A stretch of DNA of 7,283 bases from Thermoplasmata archaeon (GTDB taxonomy: Archaea; Thermoplasmatota; SW-10-69-26). Below are positions 1 to 4,954 of this stretch, piece after piece. Position 1 is the stretch's first letter. The number at the start of each line of letters is the position of its first letter. Location of the stretch: NCBI GenBank assembly GCA_003561665.1, contig PWVY01000179.1, positions 1-7,283 on the forward strand, given 5' to 3'. Position numbers and translations under genes: made by a program. Under the pieces are notes generated by a model that saw only the letters and a program-made list of their open reading frames with translations, ran no database searches and was not told the origin of the DNA.

Positions 1-477
1 CGCAAGCGCTTTCCCCGTGCTTGTAAGGGTGATGCCACTGCAGAATATATCATCGGTTCCACCTTCCTCGTTCGGGGGCGTGTGAACGTTGATGACGAGC
101 TCGGTCCCGTCCTCGGTTTCGAAGGTGTCCGTGATCTGAGCGACGCGGCTTTGAGCGTCCTCAGGGTGCGCTTCCCACATGAAGTGCAGATCCGTGGCCC
201 CGTCCTTGTCCTCGTCGGCTACGGCCCCGCTGAAGTAGAGCAGGTCACCGCCCGGAAGCACCGCCAGCGACACCGCGGGCACTTCTCCCTCCAGGGGCCC
301 AAGGATCTGTCCGACATCCTCGACGCCTCCTTCAACGGGCATCAGGATCCCGCGTTCCTCGTATTCTTCATCATGAACGACCTCAGCGTCCAGGATCGGG
401 TGCGCTGCTGCAGAGGCAGCAAACGCTGGCATCCCGAACAACAACGACATGGCTACAACGACGGTGATTTGCTTCAC
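1..477 (-). CDS. Secreted protein of unknown function (5' part, runs off the left edge)
   Basis: The minus frame stays open from a GTG at 477-475 to the window edge, giving 159 residues without the C-terminus. Residues 1-24 look like a Sec signal peptide: a Lys at position 2, a hydrophobic core (VVVAMSLLFGM), then small residues ending in AFA or ASA, so cleavage near 20-25 is likely. The mature part is acidic. It holds a D-x-D-x-D-G-x-x-D stretch at 88-96 that resembles calcium-binding loops, and one Cys at 146. The start was chosen because GGAGGT (minus strand, 490-485) lies 7 nt upstream and the signal peptide begins there. The frame is also open further upstream, so a longer form cannot be excluded on frame alone. 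I do not recognise the family. It is transcribed divergently from the PfkB kinase gene. The visible gene is well supported; its function is unknown. Confidence 0.72.
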   Translation of the reverse strand, partial: MKQITVVVAMSLLFGMPAFAASAAAHPILDAEVVHDEEYEERGILMPVEGGVEDVGQILGPLEGEVPAVSLAVLPGGDLLYFSGAVADEDKDGATDLHFMWEAHPEDAQSRVAQITDTFETEDGTELVINVHTPPNEEGGTDDIFCSGITLTSTGKALA

Positions 478-579
478 AGCCTCGACCTCCACCCTGTCAA
501 CTCGTAACGTTCCCTTAACCGTATCGCTGACCGCAGGGTGAACCGTGCCCTCTAGTACCTCCAACCTCCTCCCCCCTAC
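478..579. promoter_or_regulatory. Divergent intergenic region between secreted-protein gene and PfkB kinase gene
   Basis: This 102-nt gap separates two divergent starts and must carry both promoters. For the minus gene, GGAGGT at 490-485 is a good ribosome binding site, and an AT-rich TTAA at 515-518 sits where a TATA element would be for a short leader. For the plus gene, the 20 bases before GTG 580 are almost pure pyrimidine with no Shine-Dalgarno match, so the kinase mRNA may be leaderless. A weak TATA-like CTCTAGTA lies about 27 nt upstream (550-557). Both promoter assignments are inferred from spacing. Confidence 0.4.
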
Positions 580-1461
580 GTGATCGTTGCTGGAACAACC
601 GCGTGGGACACGCTCTTGCGCGTCGATGAACTCCCCGGGCCCGACACGGCGAAACGAGCCACAACCATCGTGGACGCGCCTGGAGGATGCGGAGCCAACA
701 CAGCGTACGCGCTTGCCCTCCTTGGCCACGCCCCCACGTTGCTCACCGCCGTCGGGAACGACTTCGGCACCTTCGGCATCCAAAACCGGCTAGAAGACGC
801 AGGCGTGAACCTCGACCACGCCTACCACGCAGAGGATGCGCCCACCGCCCGAGCCGTGCTCACCACGGACGCGCACGATCGACAAACCATCGCCTACCAC
901 GAAGGCGCCACCCCCCACATGAAGAACCTAACCCCCGTTCCAGCCCCGATCGGTCACTTCGCGCCCGGCGAACTCACCGCGTACCCGCCCCTCATGGAAG
1001 CCTGCGATGTCGTCACGTACGACCCCGGGCAGGAGACCTTCTACAGGCCCATCGAGGAGGTTATCGCCCCCATCCGCCACACCGACGTTCTCCTCGTCAA
1101 CGAGCACGAAGCAAAACACATCGCCGAAGGCCACGAAGGCATCGAGCAGCTTCTCGACGCGGTGGACACGCTCATCATCAGCGACAAAAACGGGCAAACC
1201 ATCCACACCGGAGGAGACACGATCCGCACCGACGGTGTCCCAGCCAACCCTGTGGGCCTCAGCGGGGCTGGGGATGCGTACAACGCGGGGGTCCTCCACG
1301 GCATCGCGAACGACTGGCCGATCGAGGACGCCGCGCGCTTCGGGAGCGTGATCGCCGCGTTCACCATCGAAACCTACGGAGCCCAAGAAGGCCTCCCCAC
1401 CCTTGAAGAAGCCCAGCGACGATACGAGGACGCCTACGGGACCAAGCCCCCATCCACGTAG
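580..1461 (+). CDS. PfkB/ribokinase-family carbohydrate or nucleoside kinase
   Basis: A 293-residue cytoplasmic kinase of the ribokinase (PfkB) superfamily, which transfers the ATP gamma-phosphate to a sugar or nucleoside hydroxyl. The N-terminal signature GGCGANTAYALALLG is at 35-49, where the GG-x-x-x-N pattern contacts substrate. The C-terminal signature GLSGAGDAYNAG contains the anion-hole GAGD at 229-232, with D232 as the expected catalytic base. YDPGQ and a following NEHEAKH segment match the middle of archaeal members of this family. The motif before GAGD is GLS rather than the common DTT, so substrate class cannot be assigned; sugar and nucleoside kinases are both possible. GTG 580 is the only usable start, because an in-frame TAG lies at 553-555. 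No Shine-Dalgarno is present, which suggests a leaderless mRNA. It lies 56 nt upstream of the amphi-Trp gene. Family assignment is firm, substrate unknown. Confidence 0.92.
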   Translation: MIVAGTTAWDTLLRVDELPGPDTAKRATTIVDAPGGCGANTAYALALLGHAPTLLTAVGNDFGTFGIQNRLEDAGVNLDHAYHAEDAPTARAVLTTDAHDRQTIAYHEGATPHMKNLTPVPAPIGHFAPGELTAYPPLMEACDVVTYDPGQETFYRPIEEVIAPIRHTDVLLVNEHEAKHIAEGHEGIEQLLDAVDTLIISDKNGQTIHTGGDTIRTDGVPANPVGLSGAGDAYNAGVLHGIANDWPIEDAARFGSVIAAFTIETYGAQEGLPTLEEAQRRYEDAYGTKPPST

Positions 1462-1517
1462 GCCCACGACACACCCGAACCCAAAAAGGCCAAAGCCTCT
1501 AAGCAACATCCCGTAAC

Positions 1518-1790
1518 ATGGAGAAAACCCTCTTCAAGACGGAAGAACGGGCCGATCGGAACCGCGTTGTCACCTTCCTTCGAGACCTCGCGGACAAGAT
1601 CGAGCAAAACGAGCTCGTGCTCAAAAGTAACGGCGACGAGGTTCCCGTGGATCTACCCGACACTGTCACGCTGGAGGTGGAGCTTGAAGAAGAGATCGAA
1701 GGCGACACCACCGAGCACAGCCTCGAGGTCGAGCTCGAATGGGTCCCCGGCCAAGAAGGCGGCAAAGGCGGGACCATCTCTCTGGGCTGA
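1518..1790 (+). CDS. Amphi-Trp domain-containing small acidic protein
   Basis: A 90-residue acidic protein that fits the amphi-Trp domain family, common in haloarchaea and also found in other prokaryotes. Residues 9-32 form a predicted helix with the family-like pattern RVVTFLRDLADKIEQNEL. Next comes the SNGDEVPVDLPDTV hairpin (37-50). A strand with alternating acidic and hydrophobic residues (LEVELEEE, 52-59) follows, then a second strand ending in the conserved Trp (VELEW, W75). The tail is Gly-rich. Molecular function is not established for this family, so none is assigned. The ATG is the first in frame after the kinase gene, and no Shine-Dalgarno is visible. The 56-nt gap allows either co-transcription with the kinase or its own weak promoter. 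A possible hairpin (CCTC-TTGA-GAGG, 1804-1815) lies 13 nt beyond the stop and could end the transcript. Confidence 0.85.
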   Translation: MEKTLFKTEERADRNRVVTFLRDLADKIEQNELVLKSNGDEVPVDLPDTVTLEVELEEEIEGDTTEHSLEVELEWVPGQEGGKGGTISLG

Positions 1791-1820
1791 AGGCACCCAG
1801 GCCCCTCTTGAGAGGCAAGG

Positions 1821-1919
1821 GGGACACCTTTATCAACGAAACAGCCTCACGAACCATGCCCCCCGCGCCTTCAACGGTGCTCCCGCCTCCCCGGCGTTTT
1901 TCCCCATGAGGGATCCCAC
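1821..1919 (+). promoter_or_regulatory. Promoter and leader region of the release factor gene
   Basis: The sequence ACCTTTATCAAC (1826-1837) contains TTTATC, the best TATA-like element in the window, preceded by a purine run AGGGGG (1818-1823) where a BRE would lie. An archaeal start site about 25 nt downstream would fall near 1855-1858, leaving a leader of about 65 nt before GTG 1920. GAGGGAT (1908-1914), 5 nt before the start, is a partial match to the archaeal Shine-Dalgarno. The leader carries two tiny ORFs described separately. TATA call is from sequence; the transcription start is inferred. Confidence 0.5.
1856..1909 (+). CDS. Possible 17-residue leader peptide (uORF) upstream of prf1
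   Basis: ATG 1856 opens a 17-codon ORF ending in TGA (1907-1909), encoding MPPAPSTVLPPPRRFSP. The ATG lies about 24 nt after the centre of the TATA-like box, where a leaderless transcript would begin. The peptide contains a PPP run, a class of motif known to slow ribosomes, and its last sense codon is Pro directly before a UGA. Its stop overlaps ATG 1906 of a second mini-ORF (ATG AGG GAT CCC ACG TGA, 1906-1923), whose UGA in turn overlaps the prf1 GTG. Whether it is translated is unknown. Short ORFs are common by chance, so this is a candidate only. Confidence 0.25.
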   Translation: MPPAPSTVLPPPRRFSP

Positions 1920-3167
1920 GTGACCGAGGATACACAAAGCACGCAACGAGCCCGGTACGAATTCAAGCGCGCCCTTGAAGACTTAGATGATGCTCGGGGC
2001 CGCGGAACCGAGCTCGTGTCCCTATACATCAAACCCGACAAGAACCTCGACGACGTTCGCGAGCAAATCGCGACCGAGATCGGGGAAGCACAGAACATCA
2101 AATCCAAGAGAACGCGCAAGAACGTGACAAGCGCGCTTGAAACCATCCAGCAAAGCCTCAAGAATTACAATCAGACCCCTCCCAATGGGCTTGTGCTCTT
2201 GGTCGGGGAGGTAAGCGCGAAAGGCGATAAGACGGAGATGGTACGGCACGTCATACAACCTCCCGAACCGGTCCCTGTGAACCAGTACCGGTGTGACAAC
2301 ACGTTCTACCTGGAACCCCTCGAGGGCATGGTCGGGACCAAGGAAGCCTACGGGCTCATCGTGGTGGATCGAAGCGAAGCCACGATCGGGGTGCTTGAAG
2401 GCGAGCGCGTCAAGGTCCTAAGGAACCACCAGAGCCTCGTACCGAGCAAACACACGAAGGGGGGACAGTCGCAACAGCGGTTCGAGCGCCTCATCGAGGA
2501 AGCCGCGCAAGCGTTCTTCAAGAAGGTCGGGAAGAGCGCGACGGAGCTTTTCCAGCGCATCGATGACCTGCAAGGCATCCTCGTCGGGGGGCCCGGTCAC
2601 ACCAAGGAGAAATGGCTCAAAGGCGACTTCCTCCATCACGAGCTTCGCAACAACGTTCTGGACACCTTCGACACGGGGTACACCGACGAGCATGGCCTCA
2701 ACGAGCTCGTCGATAACGCGCACGACTTCCTCGAACAACGGGGCCTGACACGAGAGAAGGACCTGATGCAACGCTTCCTTGCCGAGGTCCGAAAAGAAGC
2801 GGGGAAGTTCTCGTACGGTGAAGACCAGGTCCGAGAGCGCCTGCGGATGGGCGCCGTTGATACGCTCATCTTGAGCGAGGAGCTTCGTCGATGGCGCCTT
2901 GAGCTTGTATGTGAGTCGTGCGATCATGCTTGGGAGGATACGACCACGAACCTATCCCAAACAAAGAACGACCCTCCCGTGTGCCCTGAGTGCTCCGCGG
3001 ATGATGCAACGATCGAGGACGAGGTGGACATCGTGGCCGAGTTGACTCAGATGGCGGACGAGAAGGGGACCAGCGTTGAGTTGATCTCAACGCAGAGCGA
3101 GGAAGGGCAGATGTTGATGAACGCGTTCGGCGGCATCGCAGCCATCTTGCGCTTCCGGATCCGGTGA
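1920..3167 (+). CDS. prf1: Archaeal peptide chain release factor aRF1 (eRF1 family)
   Basis: A 415-residue class I release factor that reads all three stop codons in the ribosomal A site and triggers peptidyl-tRNA hydrolysis. The N domain carries NIKS (59-62) and the Y-x-C-x-x-x-F motif YRCDNTF (123-129), both used in stop recognition. The middle domain carries the catalytic GGQ (181-183) within TKGGQSQQRFERL. The C domain contains an intact zinc ribbon, C331/C334 and C355/C358, present in many archaeal and absent from eukaryotic homologues, and ends in the typical FGGIAAILRFRIR. Length matches archaeal homologues (about 410-420). GTG 1920 is the only plausible start: no other start codon lies in frame in the leader, and the N-terminus aligns with the family. 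The prepilin peptidase gene follows after 13 nt. Identification is essentially certain. Confidence 0.98.
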   Translation: MTEDTQSTQRARYEFKRALEDLDDARGRGTELVSLYIKPDKNLDDVREQIATEIGEAQNIKSKRTRKNVTSALETIQQSLKNYNQTPPNGLVLLVGEVSAKGDKTEMVRHVIQPPEPVPVNQYRCDNTFYLEPLEGMVGTKEAYGLIVVDRSEATIGVLEGERVKVLRNHQSLVPSKHTKGGQSQQRFERLIEEAAQAFFKKVGKSATELFQRIDDLQGILVGGPGHTKEKWLKGDFLHHELRNNVLDTFDTGYTDEHGLNELVDNAHDFLEQRGLTREKDLMQRFLAEVRKEAGKFSYGEDQVRERLRMGAVDTLILSEELRRWRLELVCESCDHAWEDTTTNLSQTKNDPPVCPECSADDATIEDEVDIVAELTQMADEKGTSVELISTQSEEGQMLMNAFGGIAAILRFRIR

Positions 3168-3180
3168 TGGGGCGATCGTT

Positions 3181-3900
3181 TTGGTCGTCTTCGATGTTGC
3201 GCGGATGGTCATCGCGATCGGGGTGGTCGCGTTCGCTGCGGTGTGCGATCTTGAATGGCGACGTGCGCCGGATGCTTGTTGGATCCTCGTGGCGGGTGCG
3301 GGCGCGTTCTTGCTCGCGGTGGAGTGGGTGTTGACGCCCTCGTTTTGGGCTGTGCATCGTCCAGCGTTGTTGACGAGTTTGCTCGTGGTGGGTTTGGCCA
3401 TCGGGGGGTACTTGACGGGGTTGATCGCGGGGGGAGCCGATGCGAAAGCGTTGGCGAGTTTGGCCGTGTTGGCGCCGTTACCGTTGGTGGGGTGGTCGTT
3501 GCCGTTGGCCTCGCCGTTCCCGTTGGTGTTGACATCGTTGACGAACGGGTTGTTGATCGCTTTAATCGTTCCTGTCGTGTTGGTGGTTTGGAACCTTGCG
3601 CGGGGTGATGTGAGCGGGGTTCGGACGTTCTTGGGGTTCCGTGCTCGGTTGGATCGTATCCGGGAGCGTGTTGTGTGGCCTTTGGAGTATGTGGATGAGG
3701 AGGGGGCGGTGGTGGTGGAGTCTTCGCCGCGGGGGATGCCTCGGGATGCGTTCGATCCGGAGGCGTTGCGTGCGGCGGGTCGCGAGCGTGTGTGGGTGAC
3801 GCCAAAGGTCCCGTTCTTGGTCCCGTTGTGGTTGGGGTTGGTGTTGGCGGTGTTGGTGGGTGACCCGTTGGCGTGGTTGTTGGATGCGGTGCTGGTTTAA
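3181..3900 (+). CDS. Archaeal type IV prepilin/prearchaellin peptidase (A24 family, FlaK/PibD-like)
   Basis: A 239-residue polytopic membrane aspartic protease expected to cleave class III signal peptides of archaellins and pilins at the inner membrane face. The two A24 catalytic aspartates are visible: D23 in CDLEWRRAPD and D87 in GGADAK (the archaeal form of the GxGD motif). Hydrophobic segments lie near 4-22, 34-51, 61-82, 90-104, 113-137 and 213-227. The soluble stretch 138-212 and the following WVTPKVPFLVP correspond to the C-terminal domain of archaeal FlaK-type enzymes. The start is a rare TTG. GGTGAT (3163-3168), a perfect Shine-Dalgarno core, covers the aRF1 stop codon 12 nt upstream, which favours TTG 3181 over ATG 3205 and suggests coupling to aRF1 translation. 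Codon use is unusual for the window, with Leu and Val mostly TTG and GTG. No pilin or archaellum genes are adjacent, so its substrate is open. Confidence 0.88.
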   Translation: MVVFDVARMVIAIGVVAFAAVCDLEWRRAPDACWILVAGAGAFLLAVEWVLTPSFWAVHRPALLTSLLVVGLAIGGYLTGLIAGGADAKALASLAVLAPLPLVGWSLPLASPFPLVLTSLTNGLLIALIVPVVLVVWNLARGDVSGVRTFLGFRARLDRIRERVVWPLEYVDEEGAVVVESSPRGMPRDAFDPEALRAAGRERVWVTPKVPFLVPLWLGLVLAVLVGDPLAWLLDAVLV

Positions 3901-4823
3901 TCGTCCTCGTCCTGTGCGTCGTCGGGGTCCTCGCTGGTCTGGTCGTTGGTTTTGTCGACGCGGGAGAGGGTTTTCACGGTGGTGGGGGAGCCGCCTTCGG
4001 GTTTGACGGTGAGTTTGGCTACGCAGAGGTCCCCGGGTTTGGCGTCGGGGGGGGCTCGGACCATCATGTACACGGTGCGTGTTTCTTTGGCTGCGAGTTC
4101 GAGGTCGGGGAGCGTGGTCAATGCGCTCCAGCCTTCTTGGACGTCCGTGATCTCAAGGCGGACGGGGACGGGGTCGTTGGATTGGTTCTTGAGGGTGACG
4201 GGGAAGCTGGTTCCTCGTCCGGCGATGACGTCTTTCTCGCTTTCTTCGACGCTGGCTGAGACGCGGGCGCCGCGTTGTTGGTACGCAACGGGGACGCCGA
4301 CGACGGCTGCTGCGACGATGACACCGAACACGATCCAGGCCCAGGGTAGGCCCCCGTCGCTTGGGACGGGCAAGGGGGCATGCGTGAACGTGAGGGTTTG
4401 TGGGCTGTTCGTGTCGCCCGATATGGTGCCTCCAGTGAGTCCCAGGGTTTGGCATTCGATGTCCTCGAGAACCATCTCGAACCCGGCGTCGGCTTCCATA
4501 TCTCCTGTGAAGGTGATGTCGATGGCGCGTTGCTGGGTTTCTCCCGGGCTAAGGGATTGGATGGTTGGTGCGCTGGAGGGCCATGACCATCCTGGGGGGG
4601 ATTCGCTGATGTAGACGGAGGCATCCGCATCGAGTTCGCCGGTGTTCTCGACGGTGAATGCGAACGTGCGGGTCTCGCCCTCATCGAAATGGTCCGTGCT
4701 AGGGTTCTCCTCTGCCCCGAAAAGTTCCACCTGGCACGTCGATGGGAACTGCGCCATCGACGGCATCGTGGCGCCTAAGGCTGCTACAGCGAACACGAGA
4801 ATCCAAACCCCGGTCTTCCGCAT
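3897..4823 (-). CDS. Membrane-anchored protein with two Ig-like (NEW3-like) domains
   Basis: A 308-residue protein starting at ATG 4823. Residues 1-24 form a signal peptide (RK, then a hydrophobic core, then SMA before Q25). Residues 30-148 form a beta-sandwich-type domain with features of archaeal NEW3/CARDB-like repeats: GETRTFAFTVENTGE, then SPPGW, then LSPGETQQ. C30 and C124 could form a disulfide. A membrane segment follows at 161-180 (WAWIVFGVIVAAAVVGVPVA). A second similar domain lies at 187-276 (TSFPVTLKNQSNDPVPVRL, GWSAL, APPDAKPGD), then a very acidic tail ending DAQDEDD. The frame is open upstream to 4910, but those 29 extra residues look unlike a protein start, and GGGGAG sits just before ATG 4823. 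No enzyme motif is seen, so a structural or adhesive role is inferred. Its gene converges on the prepilin peptidase gene and diverges from hef. Confidence 0.82.
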   Translation of the reverse strand: MRKTGVWILVFAVAALGATMPSMAQFPSTCQVELFGAEENPSTDHFDEGETRTFAFTVENTGELDADASVYISESPPGWSWPSSAPTIQSLSPGETQQRAIDITFTGDMEADAGFEMVLEDIECQTLGLTGGTISGDTNSPQTLTFTHAPLPVPSDGGLPWAWIVFGVIVAAAVVGVPVAYQQRGARVSASVEESEKDVIAGRGTSFPVTLKNQSNDPVPVRLEITDVQEGWSALTTLPDLELAAKETRTVYMMVRAPPDAKPGDLCVAKLTVKPEGGSPTTVKTLSRVDKTNDQTSEDPDDAQDEDD

Positions 4824-4954
4824 TACTCCCCGACCACGCGTGGCTTGCTTAAGGCCTTCGCAACTGCACCACCCCGAACAACGCCCCCCAAGCCGAGTAC
4901 TTTCACTCACCCCTAGGGTTAGGAACGATACCCCAACACACCCAAAGCGCCGCG
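4824..4954. promoter_or_regulatory. Divergent intergenic region between NEW3-like gene and hef
   Basis: This 131-nt gap must drive both divergent genes. On the minus side, GGGGAG (4831-4826) lies very close to ATG 4823, and CTTAAG (4848-4853) is a weak TATA candidate. On the plus side no Shine-Dalgarno precedes ATG 4955, and no clear TATA box is visible; ACGATA (4925-4930) is only suggestive. A perfect 8-bp palindrome CCCTAGGG (4911-4918) could be an operator but may be chance. Confidence 0.35.

Noticed and set aside
82..507. Plus-strand ORF of 141 codons
   Set aside because: It is the shadow of the minus-strand secreted protein, which has a signal peptide and ribosome site; the plus translation has no recognisable features.
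687..1406. Plus-strand ORF of 239 codons inside the kinase gene
   Set aside because: Its Arg/His/Pro-rich translation is typical of a GC-rich alternative frame, and the PfkB frame is clearly the real one.
1487..1498. Small hairpin AGGC-CAAA-GCCT before the amphi-Trp gene
   Set aside because: A 4-bp stem without a T tract is too weak to call a terminator or regulator.
928..1509. Minus-strand ORF of 193 codons opposite the kinase gene
   Set aside because: No start context or family-like sequence; it is explained as the antisense shadow of the kinase.
3167..3334. ATG overlapping the aRF1 stop (TGATG) as start of a downstream gene
   Set aside because: It is out of frame with the prepilin peptidase and gives a Ser/Trp/Arg-rich shadow peptide.
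4824..4910. N-terminal extension of the NEW3-like protein by 29 residues
   Set aside because: The extension lies before a normal signal peptide and would bury it; ATG 4823 has a ribosome site next to it.
4911..4918. Palindrome CCCTAGGG in the hef promoter region
   Set aside because: Only 8 bp, a single copy and no known regulator; noted in the intergenic entry but not claimed as an operator.
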